Assembly (NCBI GenBank): GCA_031771865.1
Contig: JASISA010000010.1
Location: 558,001 to 622,000, forward strand
Source of the DNA: Nothophaeocryptopus gaeumannii
Lineage: Eukaryota; Ascomycota; Dothideomycetes; Mycosphaerellales; Mycosphaerellaceae
Direction of reading: 5' to 3'
Length of the DNA stretch: 64,000 nt
Of the stretch, positions 1 to 9,462 are shown piece by piece; position 1 is the first letter of the stretch, and each line of letters opens with the position of its first letter. The notes beneath the pieces are model-generated. The model saw only the letters and a program-made list of their open reading frames with translations. It searched no databases and was not told the DNA's origin. A program made the translations under genes and the position numbers.

Positions 1-45
1 CGAGAAGGCGGCCGGGCCAGAATCGTCCAGGTCCTCAGCAGCCAT
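1..45 (-). CDS. Start of an unidentified gene, running off the left edge
   Basis: On the minus strand an ATG at 45-43 opens a frame of 15 codons reading MAAEDLDDSGPAAFS up to the window edge. It lies 98 nt downstream of the stop codon of the next minus-strand gene, a normal spacing for compact fungal chromosomes. The acidic start with no signal peptide suggests a cytosolic or nuclear protein. Fifteen codons are too few to name a family. A chance ATG in the 3' flank of the neighbour cannot be excluded. Confidence 0.3.
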   Translation of the reverse strand, partial: MAAEDLDDSGPAAFS

Positions 46-143
46 CGTGAACCTCAGTACACTAGGAAGCGGCCGCAGTAGACAAATTTTTCATTGCAGA
101 GGAAGATTGCTAGTTTGGGTTTCTCGTGCTTATCAAATCACTT

Positions 144-1178
144 TCAATCTCTGCGATGGCGGTGACTATGGCTACGATGCCTCTCGCGATCGTGGTCACG
201 CTCGCGTGAATGACTCCGATTGCGGTGCCTGTGATGTCGTGAGCGGTGGCGATGTTCATGACGATGCTCCTTCTGCTTCCTCTCTGTAGGCGCGTCGAAA
301 CTGAAACTATCAAGACTATTCTCGTCATCATGTCTCCATCTCCTCTCCTTCTCTCGCCTGTGCTGCTTCTTCAACTCCTCCAGCTCAGCCTGCTGTTTCT
401 TCTGCCAAGCAACCCTGTCCTTCTCGCTCCGCTTGAGCTGTTTCTGAGCCTGTTGCATCGCAGCGAAGGGATCACTCGAGACAATACGATTCTGCTCTCG
501 CTCTTTCCGCCGCGGGTCTTCGTTGCCCCACACATCCTTACCTTGAAGCTCGGCTAGCATGAGCTCGTTCCGAGATGTATCCGGTGGAAGCTCTCGAGAT
601 GTTGAAGAGGTATACCACGGCTTCTGCATACCGTTCTGATATCCGGCTGCGTTGCTGAAGCGCATAGTGACTTGATCTTCCTCTCGTTTTCGCTTCTTGG
701 CTTTCTCTCCTTCGGCTTCATCGTTCTTTTGCGACTTGCGGATGGCTTTCTCGTCAGGTGGGGGGATGAGCTGGATGTTGCCCGCATGGTCTTGCAGAGG
801 TGCGTCTTTCTCGCTGGTCTTTATCAAGGCTCTGGTTGCCTTCTGACCCGCTTCGGCATCTTGCCGAGCATAACGCATGTCGCGATCTGTGTCGTCCTCG
901 CCATGCAGCCGTCTCCGTTTGCGGTCTCGACGATCGTACGTATCATCCTGCTTGCTCTTACGCCAGTCTACTTCCGACGGCTCCTCTTCCGGCTCTGCTA
1001 GAGGTGGGACATCTTCTCCTCTCAGTATAGCTAAACGCCGCTTCGCATCTTCCTCCTGCATGCGCTGCTCGGCAGCCTCCTCTCTGGCCCTCGCCTCTGC
1101 CTCATCGCGCTGCACGCGCTCGACATTGTCCTTGTTGTAGACATTCCAGCTCTTCTTGCCTAACAGATGCAAGACCAT
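144..1178 (-). CDS. LENG1-like CIR_N-domain protein (probable splicing-associated factor)
   Basis: Uninterrupted 344-codon gene. Residues 1-50 carry the CIR_N signature: the KKSWNVYNKDN block, then a charged helix EAEARAREEAAEQR. This is the N-terminus of leukocyte receptor cluster member 1 (LENG1) and of spliceosome-associated CIR/Cwc25-type proteins. The middle (about 50-250) is charged and predicted disordered. Residues 250-290 are a K/E-rich coiled coil. The C-terminus (about 300-344) is an Arg/His/Ser-rich tail resembling the RS-like tails of nuclear speckle proteins. No signal peptide or membrane segment is present. The first ATG gives the CIR_N block its usual position at the extreme N-terminus, so I kept it. 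A role in pre-mRNA splicing follows from the family; nothing in the sequence shows which step. Confidence 0.8.
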   Translation of the reverse strand: MVLHLLGKKSWNVYNKDNVERVQRDEAEARAREEAAEQRMQEEDAKRRLAILRGEDVPPLAEPEEEPSEVDWRKSKQDDTYDRRDRKRRRLHGEDDTDRDMRYARQDAEAGQKATRALIKTSEKDAPLQDHAGNIQLIPPPDEKAIRKSQKNDEAEGEKAKKRKREEDQVTMRFSNAAGYQNGMQKPWYTSSTSRELPPDTSRNELMLAELQGKDVWGNEDPRRKEREQNRIVSSDPFAAMQQAQKQLKRSEKDRVAWQKKQQAELEELKKQHRREKERRWRHDDENSLDSFSFDAPTERKQKEHRHEHRHRSRHHRHRNRSHSRERDHDRERHRSHSHRHRRD

Positions 1179-2435
1179 GTTGCCAGATAGTCCGCTGCTC
1201 GAGAAAGTGTGCCCCGGCCGAAGAGTAGCTTTGATGTCATCTAATTAGAGCTTCTAAGTTGAAGCGCTACTGATACGTGCAAGGGGCGGAAGACCAGGGC
1301 GACAACCTTATTGCCAGGGCTTGTATGTATGCAACGGAGATCACCAAAACTCCACCGACTGCAGCAGCGGCACCCATGGCAGGTTCTTCTTTCACATGGG
1401 CGACAATTGGACGGCGGTGAGGCTGCTGTCAGCGGACGCTGCAGGAGCTAGTCTACTGCCCACAGGCAGCGAATACCTTGGCGCATACACACTCTCACTA
1501 CTCCTGTCGCCAACCCAAAGAGGACGCTGGGATTGCTTCCTTCGGCAAACGGACCAGGACTCCCCATCTATCTCTGGCGCCTTCGCCTTGGCTGTCCTTG
1601 TCCGCGCCGGCATGTCGCACCGCCATCGTCAAGGCCACTGATGAGCTCTGTAGCACATGAGATTACTGGCGATTCAAGGGAATGCAAGGCGTCGGCTATT
1701 CACCTCCGCTATACCAACGCCAGCGAGCGCCTTCATATTGATCCAGTTCCATCTTTCTGCATGGCTTGATGTAGCACTGCGTGCTCTCTGGTGCTCTCTG
1801 GTGCTCGAAAGTGTTCGTTCTGTGCCTGTCGACAGTGGGACACCGCAGAACCGCCTCGCTCACGCCGACTGACACGTCGACGACCTCCTCCAGCCCTTCG
1901 GCCGGTATAGCTCTATACACCTGCCGTATAACCTGGACAGGAGACACCCAGAGGCTCGGCCAACTCGGCAAGCTGCATAACGACACTCGATCCACTTGAC
2001 CTTCTATACTTATATCTATCCGGTACACATCTGCACGCGCAAGACCTCAGACCCTTGTGTGAGACGTACAGAGGTATCCCTGCCATTCGTCGCCCGCTCC
2101 GCTTTCTGCTCTTCTATCACTGAGAGCGCGAGTCACCGTGCAGGACGTGTTTCAGATTGGCTCACCTGTAACTACTTCAGACAAGCAACGGCTTCAAGGT
2201 GTCAAGCCTAGGAGATCCCTCCCGCCAGCACACGCCGAACTCCAACAGATTCAGCTCCGAACTCATCGAGCATACGTCCTTCTGCTCTGATCTCCGACCG
2301 ACGAGCGAAACCGTTTGGCCGACTTTACCTCACGTCGAAGTAACTACGCAGTGCCTCTTCACTGGGACATATCACAGTTGTAGTCCCCGACTCTGCCGCG
2401 TCACGATCGGATCTGGCAAATCTGCTAGCTTCAGC
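1179..2435. other. Intergenic region between divergent genes
   Basis: This 1.26-kb spacer separates the CIR_N gene (minus) from flbE (plus). The short open frames in it have no coding character. The last 400 bases are pyrimidine-rich, as expected for promoter and 5' leader sequence of a fungal developmental gene. The only structure seen is a short direct repeat at 1781-1807. Confidence 0.5.
1781..1807. repeat. Short direct repeat, 10-nt unit
   Basis: The unit GTGCTCTCTG occurs twice back to back, followed by a partial third copy (GTGCTC). It is non-coding and probably slippage; no function is apparent. Confidence 0.6.
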
Positions 2436-4125
2436 ATGCCTGTGTACTTACTACATGGGTTTCGCTGGCCGCGACCCTTGATACGAATCCACATCATCCT
2501 CCAGAACCTCGACGACGCCGCTGCCGAATGGCTTGTCGCCCCGGGCACGACCGAGACCATGCTACGAAACTTCCACGAGCTATACCCTGAGTGCATGAGG
2601 AGTCTGCCCAAGCTAAGATTCGTGGAACAATACGATGGCGATGATCTCTCAGCGACAGCTGCCAGTCAGCCATATGCCTATATTGCCGACATTTGCGAGG
2701 AGGTCAAGTTGGGTATCGACATCGACAAGTTCAGAGGCAGAGGAGTTACGAACGATCAATGGGCTTCTATTATGGAGCTGCGGGACAAGATCGCTCCCGA
2801 GGAGAAGGTGGGATGGTACGTTGTGGTATGTGACGATGAAGAGCGTTGGGCACCCCCCACCTTGGACGTGATACGTGACAGCGGGCCCAATAGCATTCGT
2901 AGGCAAAGCGAGACGGATAGCACGTTATACAGCAGCAAGCAGAGCACAGAGGTGGGCATTCATAATACTTACCACATGCTCGTATGCTGACACTGTGTAG
3001 AAGAAAACTCCATCTCCGGAAGAGGAACCGAAAGGGTTCAAGAAGCTTTTCAACGTCATAACCAGGCGCAAGAGGTCAGTCACCTACCAGCGTTTCAAAG
3101 ACTCAGTACTTACATCCGACAGCCGCCCGAACCTCAATGGATCCGACGGTCCTTCGCCAACGTCTCCCGAGCAAGCGCCACCTCTCCCGCGATCCGCGCC
3201 TCCTTCATCGGCCTCCAGCAAAACGCCTCAGCTACCTGTAAGTTCGGCTTGACCACCACCACCCAACCTCGCTGGCTTAGCGAACGGTAACGGAGTGAAG
3301 GAGGCCAACGGAAACATGAGGACCTTTCTACCATCTACATCGCACGCACGGGATCCATCGACATCATCGCCTGCTCAAGTGGGAGCCGCGTGCAGTGTAC
3401 ATGATTCGGTCTCACCTGTCCAGACCGGGTATTCTATGACACCAGACACAGATGTATCAATATCACCTAGCAGACGCAACTCGAATACGCCGACCGCAAG
3501 TCCGACATCACGAGGTGTGAGTCCGGTGGAAATCCGGAGAGCTGCAAACCCCATCGACCGAGTCAGAGGCATAAGTCTGGTTTCGACCCGCAATGGACGA
3601 CATTCGCCAAGACCCTCGTCTTATCATCCTCCTACACATGCGCCCTCGCCTCCAGATCAGGAGCAGAGTCAGCAGACATCTGTCAAGGAGAAGACATCTG
3701 GCTGGCACAAACGATTATCGCTACAGAGTTTACAGACCAATGTCAAGCCTGAAACGAAGCCTGATTCGAGTTCCGCGCCACCCGTTCAGCAGCCAACCGG
3801 CCCCGAAAAAGCACCGGATGAAGAGTACGAAATCATAACCATGAGTCCCGCATCATCAACGCCGGTACAGAGCTATCGCCAGTCAAGGCGGTCTATCGTA
3901 CTGCCATCACGAAATGGCTCCTCGGTTAACCTTGCAACGGTACCTGAGACTGCAAGTCCGGAGACCTACAAACCCAAGACTGGAAATGGCGAATTCGTTG
4001 ACAGCCCGTCTGTAAAGCCGCCCCTCGAGAGTGGAGTCAATGGACAACCTTATTTCGGACAGAAGGTTAATCAATTCGACCTGATTGCGAATAATATTGA
4101 AAATGCCTTATTTGGTATGCGATAG
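2436..4125 (+). CDS. flbE: FlbE-like developmental (conidiation) regulator
   Basis: The start at 2436 begins MPVYLLHGFRWPRPLIRIHI, which I recognise as the conserved N-terminus of FlbE. In Aspergillus, FlbE acts with FlbB at the hyphal tip upstream of brlA. Proposed exons are 2436-2951, 3001-3074, 3123-3237 and 3301-4125, giving 509 residues. Exons 1-3 hold the conserved part, including LQNLDDAAAEWLVAPGTT and a basic FKKLFNVITRRKR block. Exon 4 adds a Ser/Thr/Pro-rich disordered tail. The last acceptor is ambiguous: the better consensus acceptor (ends 3280) leads to RTVTE and a stop, a 240-residue protein close to the roughly 200 residues of Aspergillus FlbE. A weaker AAG acceptor ending at 3300 keeps the tail in frame. 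Both forms may exist. The donor of intron 1 (GTGGGC) is also weak. Confidence 0.75.
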
Positions 4126-4887
4126 CGACGACCTTTACGAAAAGTACACACCGCGGATGAGACGAAGGCAAGATGCATGTTACGATTATACCCCTGTTTA
4201 ATGTTGGTCACGTAGCGGGGTGTTTAGCGAATGATCCTGGGGAATTTGTGGGCGATATAGCCTGGAATTCATGAGTTGGTCGAAGAAAACGACATTTCGC
4301 TGTCCTAGGCATTACTTCTACGTGGTTCGTAAGTGCGCATTGAAATGAGCGTCGTTTGGACAAACGATCAACAGCAAGCTGTCTAACGCTATAAATCTAG
4401 GGAGTCACTGTGGACTTCAGGGAGTAAGCAACTTTTGATTGAAGTTTCTGTGTCATCGCTCCTGCACGATACCCATGACTGGATACGTCTTTATCTTCGG
4501 AGGCTTTATAGCCTAGGAGAAGACCTTTCAGGGGCAACGAAGCAGCTTGTGAAGGTGCATTGAGCGGGCTACCATGCGGATACATGGGTAACGGCGGTGG
4601 ACTCGTAAGACTTGAGATGGCGATCCGTAAAGAGCTGTCCATAGAGCCGACTTGGTGTGTTCACGAGGGTAAGTGGTGGATTGCTGAGTACCTTCATTCA
4701 CCACTACGGTGAACTGTGGATTCTTGGGCTACAAATTGAACGCAGGACCTCTTGGTACTCTCCCTCCATACTGACAAGCACTCTGCCTTCGACAGTCTCC
4801 GGAAGGCATCATCGAAGGGAGATCAACACCGTAGTAGCGCCAACGAACACACAGTCACCTACCGCAAATTCGAGGACCGCCACCATA
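4126..4887. other. Intergenic region, no gene seen
   Basis: This 0.76-kb spacer holds the flbE 3' flank and the promoter of the next plus-strand gene. Short frames on both strands lack coding character, and I see no repeat or RNA gene. Confidence 0.5.
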
Positions 4888-5431
4888 ATGTCCTTCCAGC
4901 CTCACTCCGTCATCCTTCAAAAGGCCCACGACAGCGTCATGCGCACCTACACCTCCTTCTTCGACCCTCACGGTTGCGGCTTCACACAAACACTCCTCTA
5001 CTCCATCGTCGCAATCTTCGGCACTGCTATGGTCCTCAGTAATGTGCTGCTCGCATCTTGGATCAATAACGTGAATACAGCCAATAACCCGTACTTGACT
5101 CCTCAGCTCCGGAACATAGCCTTCTGGATCGTTGGGTTGTTGATTGTGGCTGCGGCGGGGTATGCCGGGCAAATCAGGGCGGAAAAGGGCGTGGTGGAAG
5201 GGGAGGGAAGATGGTAAGTACCCAAGTGTTCCTTCGAGAGCGATGGAGGGTGGATCACTAGAGACTTGAGGAAATTTGCTGACGGGATTTGCAGCACAAG
5301 GAAAGAAAGCGGTGATTTTCATGGGCGTCATTTTCTGGGAGATATCTGTGTTATTAACTGTGTTTGCGGTTTTGACGTTGCCGGGGATGCCTTGGGGAGG
5401 ACCGAGTGTGGATATCTCAGAGACGTTTTGA
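4888..5431 (+). CDS. Small three-segment membrane protein of unknown function
   Basis: The ATG at 4888 (context CACCATAATG) starts a 108-codon exon to 5213. It has two hydrophobic segments, about residues 35-58 (LLYSIVAIFGTAMVLSNVLL) and 77-95 (IAFWIVGLLIVAAAGYAG), then a charged loop. A good intron follows (5214-5294: GTAAGT donor, GCTGAC branch, TTTGCAG acceptor). Beyond it, a frame beginning QGKKAVIFMGVIFWEISVLL reads a third membrane segment and stops at 5431. With these splice sites exon 2 is entered one base out of phase; the in-phase reading gives a Cys-rich tail without a membrane segment. Either a one-base indel is present (error or mutation) or the splice sites differ. I do not recognise the family. 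Confidence 0.55.
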
Positions 5432-5748
5432 ACTTGAGGAATTAGGTCGGTATGGCGGATGGGATAGTGATTTGGGAGCGTTTGGCGGAAAAGAGATTTG
5501 TTCTTAGCGGAGTTCATGGATCTATGCTGTGGTGAGCACGAAAGACAGAGAAGATGTAGCTAGATAGCAATGAGAGAGCTTCTCTTACTGTTTCCAATGA
5601 TCCATAGGTCCAGCATCGCCATTCTCCTCCTGCGCTTCGCTTCTACGATTTCAGGCTCATTGCATCTCGTCAACAGCGCTGTTACGTTCCGATACGGGAG
5701 GCCCCTGTAGACGCTTCGTCCTAAAGAGATGCCGAGCGTAACTATTTC
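5432..5748. other. Convergent intergenic spacer
   Basis: Short spacer between two genes pointing at each other. Only 3' flanks are expected here, and no gene or repeat is seen. Confidence 0.5.
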
Positions 5749-6228
5749 TCAGGAAGTGTCGACTCCGTCCAAGGCTTCAAAGGTATAGCATCTCCACTTG
5801 CCCTCCTTTCGACGAAACTTGACAATCGCCACACAGCTATACGTCACGCCCGGCCGACCTGTAACCTCAAAATGCATCGTGACTTCGCCCTTGCCTTTCG
5901 CTTTGTCTACCCTGGGCTTCAAGCTGTGCACGTTCAGCCCGTAATCCGGTACCGTCTCGCAAATCACATTCAGTCGGGCAAGATGTTGCTGCAGATTTTC
6001 TGGTTTGGGTGGCCAGGGTGGTCCTGGAATTGTTGAGAAGTTCGGATCAACAGACTGATATATTGGGTTGTCTAAAGAGATTGTGCGAGTATTGATAGCC
6101 GCTACCCAAGATAGTACGAAGGCTTCCAGATTCTTTGCGATTGTCTCCTCGGAGGCATCCTTGTCTTCGATGGCGGTTGCTACCCAGTCTGAGGGTGGGA
6201 AGACATTGCCATTCGTAGTCTCGGTCAT
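5749..6228 (-). CDS. Small soluble protein, possible NTF2/SnoaL-like fold
   Basis: A 159-residue intronless gene beginning MTETTNGNVFPPSDWVATAI. I chose the ATG at 6228; a possible upstream extension adds 16 basic residues that look like untranslated leader. The arrangement is an N-terminal helix with a long amphipathic segment (residues 30-50), a Pro-rich loop (PGPPWPPKP), then alternating strands ending in a VAIVKFRRKEGKWRCYTFEA-type hairpin. That is compatible with the cone-shaped NTF2/SnoaL fold common in small fungal proteins. No signal peptide, membrane segment or recognisable catalytic motif is present. The fold is inference from segment order, and I assign no function. Confidence 0.6.
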   Translation of the reverse strand: MTETTNGNVFPPSDWVATAIEDKDASEETIAKNLEAFVLSWVAAINTRTISLDNPIYQSVDPNFSTIPGPPWPPKPENLQQHLARLNVICETVPDYGLNVHSLKPRVDKAKGKGEVTMHFEVTGRPGVTYSCVAIVKFRRKEGKWRCYTFEALDGVDTS

Positions 6229-6755
6229 TCTTGACCCTGATAAAGTGCGAAACTTCCTTGCTCTTTGTACACACATTCAAGACCTGAAGGTTGACTGTCG
6301 AGCGGTGATCAAGGTCGATCTAGACTTGGCGGAAGCGAAGTCCAAAGGGCGGTAATTTCGGAGCGACGGACCGTCCCGCTCCCGTGTTTGGAGACTTGGC
6401 TGGGCTAGCAGCTGCCAACCTCCCTCTCCAGCCTCCCACCACCTCGACGCAGCTTACTGGCGAATAGACTGCATTCTGCAAGGAAGCTCCAGATTGGGGA
6501 GGCGCGTTGACAGCACATCTTTGGTGACGGTGAGATCAGTGCTGAGTATTGCATACGCAATTTCAGCTCTTTAGATGGCTGGAAGGCCAGGGAAGAAAGC
6601 GCAACGCTCTTAAGTATCTACAGCCATCTGGACCACTTTTGATTCCTCCATCATCGCCAAACCTCTTCTCCATCTGCCGCTACTTACCCACGGCAGAGGA
6701 ACTAACCGACTCAGCATCTTCTGCAGCCTCTAGAGCATTGCGTCCATCATTCGCA
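6229..6755. other. Divergent promoter region
   Basis: Spacer between the small soluble protein (minus) and the GH16 gene (plus). The 200 bases before 6756 are C/T-rich, like a fungal leader. An in-frame extension upstream of 6756 is open but lacks a signal-peptide-like start and is treated as 5' leader. Confidence 0.45.
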
Positions 6756-8279
6756 ATGTCCACGCTCAAGTCATTCCTCAGCATGCAGTCGCCCCTCCGG
6801 CTAGCAGTCATTGCTACCATTGCAGCCTTGTCCTACACATCACCAGCACACGCACAGACATACTCGAGCTGCAACCCGACCAAACAATCAGGATGCCAGG
6901 CTGATGCGGCATTGGGTAAATCAGTCACTGTCAACTTCAAGGACGGTGCTTCGGACCAATTCACAGTTACTGGAGGCGCTCCTACCTACGACTCGAACGG
7001 GGCCGCGTTTACGGTGGCCAAGTCTGGAGATGCGCCGACATTATCATCCAAATGGTACATGATGTTCGGCAAGTACTCGATCACGATGAAAGCAGCGCCC
7101 GGCACTGGAATCGTCAGTAGTGCTGTGCTTCAGTCCGACGCGCTTGACGAGATCGATTGGGAATGGTTGGGTGGATCTGGCAATGAAGTGCAAAGCAACT
7201 ACTTTCGACAAGCTCAGACCAGCACGTCAGATCGTGCTGCGGTGCACGCGATCCAGAACACTGAAGGCGAATTTCACACATACACCGTGGAATGGACCGA
7301 GAACCAGATTGTATGGTCTATCGACAACAGCGTCGTCCGTGTATTGAATGCGGGAGCCGCAAATGGCCAATATCCGCAGACACCAATGCAACTGAGGATA
7401 GGATCCTGGGCTGGTGGTGACTCGTCAAATCCTCAGGGCACCATCTCCTGGGCTGGCGGGACTGTCGACTATTCCCACGGACCATTCACGATGTACGTGA
7501 GCTCGATCTCGGCTGTCGACTATTCCACAGGAAACTCTTACACATACGGCGATCAGACCGGCAATTGGGAGAGCATCAAGTCGAATGGAGGAGAGATCAA
7601 TGGCAACTCGAGCGGTAGTGTCACCGTGAGTAATGCCCCTGCGATTACATCCACCACCAGCGGCAACGAGGCATGGAGTGGAACTCACGCAACAAACACA
7701 GCGACCGTCTCGTATACCACGCTCCCCGGTCTCCCGTCCGGATGGACAATAAGTGGTTCAGGCAAGGTCGTCCCGTCCTCAGCCACGCCCGTGAGTAAGC
7801 ACCAGCCCGGTTTGACAGCATCTCAAATGGTTCATACTGACGTTTCGCAGTCCCCGCCATCCCTCTCCGTTTCGTCCTCGCCGTCGCCGTCTGTTTCTGC
7901 AGCGGGAGCATCTTGCACTGGTGGATCTGAGACTATCACTCAGTACAATCAGCAAGGCTTCCCGACGACAGTCGTCAGACCCGCAGGCGCGATAGTTGGT
8001 TGGGACAATGATGGCAACCCAACCACGCATCTGCCCGTAGGATGTGCTGCTCATACAGCGGCAACTACCACAGCTAAGGCATACGCCGATGGTGAGCAGC
8101 TCAAACGTGTCTCTACCACAGGGACTGGTTTAGTGACATTGGCAACAGCCGACTCCTCCGGCCTTGTGACCGCGCAGCTCACGAAGAGCGGTAGCGCAGC
8201 TAGGATGTCAGCGTCCTGGCTCTTTGCACCTTGTACAGTTGTTTTGGCATTAGCGACTCGATTTTGTTGGGCATTGTAA
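6756..8279 (+). CDS. GPI-anchored Crh-type GH16 cell-wall transglycosylase
   Basis: Extracellular enzyme of the Crh1/Utr2 type, which links chitin to beta-glucan in the fungal wall. The ATG at 6756 gives a signal peptide ending near SPAHAQ. Then follow a Cys-containing module (CNPTKQSGC), the GH16 domain (about residues 40-290) and a Ser/Thr/Pro-rich stalk. The catalytic motif DEIDWE is at about 131-136 (nucleophile E132, acid/base E136), followed by WLGG. The C-terminus ends in a hydrophobic stretch (ASWLFAPCTVVLALATRF) fitting a GPI-attachment signal. A 60-nt intron at 7791-7850 (GTGAGT, ACTGAC branch, CGCAG) lies in the stalk. It is a multiple of three and stop-free, so retention would only lengthen the stalk by 20 residues. 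Spliced length is about 487 residues. An internal ATG at 6783 is an alternative start. Confidence 0.85.
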   Translation: MSTLKSFLSMQSPLRLAVIATIAALSYTSPAHAQTYSSCNPTKQSGCQADAALGKSVTVNFKDGASDQFTVTGGAPTYDSNGAAFTVAKSGDAPTLSSKWYMMFGKYSITMKAAPGTGIVSSAVLQSDALDEIDWEWLGGSGNEVQSNYFRQAQTSTSDRAAVHAIQNTEGEFHTYTVEWTENQIVWSIDNSVVRVLNAGAANGQYPQTPMQLRIGSWAGGDSSNPQGTISWAGGTVDYSHGPFTMYVSSISAVDYSTGNSYTYGDQTGNWESIKSNGGEINGNSSGSVTVSNAPAITSTTSGNEAWSGTHATNTATVSYTTLPGLPSGWTISGSGKVVPSSATPVSKHQPGLTASQMVHTDVSQSPPSLSVSSSPSPSVSAAGASCTGGSETITQYNQQGFPTTVVRPAGAIVGWDNDGNPTTHLPVGCAAHTAATTTAKAYADGEQLKRVSTTGTGLVTLATADSSGLVTAQLTKSGSAARMSASWLFAPCTVVLALATRFCWAL

Positions 8280-9462
8280 CGACTTTTTGCATAGCGAAGC
8301 GGGGACTCAACGACAGAAATTGGGTCATTTACAGGACCAGGGCACTTTGGATCATTGGGAATGGGGAAAGCGCACTGGAAGCGCAAATGGGAATAGAAGA
8401 AAGACACGACCCTAATGAGGCATGTTGCAGAGAATGAACTGAATCACAAGATGCATTCTTCTCCGGATCTCGGTCCCCCGCTTTCTTCACATCCCGTGAC
8501 GCTTGTCTCTCATCAGCTTGCATGTATACTTCTTCCCGAACTCGCCATATCCATCACGAGCTGTGCAAAGTCTGTGGACAGTGGATGATATTGGGTAATG
8601 CGGTAGGCACGAGGGCTTTGGCAGCGCCACACGGGTTCATGTGCCAGAAATAGTGCCCTGTCGATCCGGGGCAACAGAGTTGGCAATCCACTGCGGATAT
8701 GGGCACGTCCGCAATGGCGACAGTGGGGTCCACGAAGTACAGTATAGCAAAAGCAGATCGAACAGCGTGAACGGCGACGGGCTCGACGACTCGACCTGTC
8801 TTATGAACGAACTGAGGCTTGTCTCATCTCCAACCCAGGACCAAAGAAGATGTGTCCATGTGAGCGCGTTCAAGCACTGTTCGTCGCCGCCGACGAGAGC
8901 GCTCTGCCTCAGGTCCGTGGAGAGTGGATCTTACGGATTGTGTATTGAGATGCGCCTAGTGCCAGCACAGTGCGTTAGTCAGGTACAGATGCTATCGCGA
9001 TAGAAAGGGTGTTCTAATGCCGACACAAACCGAGCGCAATTTTTATCTAATTGTTACGAGAGCGAGTCGCATATGACTGCAATTGCGTTATAGAGGTACC
9101 TTCTTTGCCTTGTCCGAACAGACGAGCTGAGGCGCGTATATACTCGTATACACGTATCCCATACGGGCCTTCTTATCAGCCCACGACAGCGTAGAGAGCC
9201 GAAGCGGTAACTTGAGGCGTCAGATCGGGTTTCATAAGGCTCACAGCCCCAATTCACTATCTCTCCTGTTCCTGAAGCACGAGCACCCTGCCATTGGGGA
9301 TAAATGCCGCACCCTCCTTGTTAGACATACCTGTTCCTTCTTTGTTGGGAACTTTTCTGCCCCGACCGTCACAGCAGCATCATAATCACCTTCCACCTAC
9401 ATACCGACACACCTACCTACCGACCGCCATTCGATCTCTAAACGGCCATTGTCGCACCCAGC
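8280..9462. other. Intergenic region upstream of gdh2
   Basis: This 1.2-kb spacer holds only chance frames. The 100 bases before 9463 are rich in ACCTAC/CACCTAC-like pyrimidine motifs, as in fungal 5' leaders, and an AT-rich GTATATACTCGTATACACG segment near 9137 could be a core promoter. No RNA gene is seen. Confidence 0.45.
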
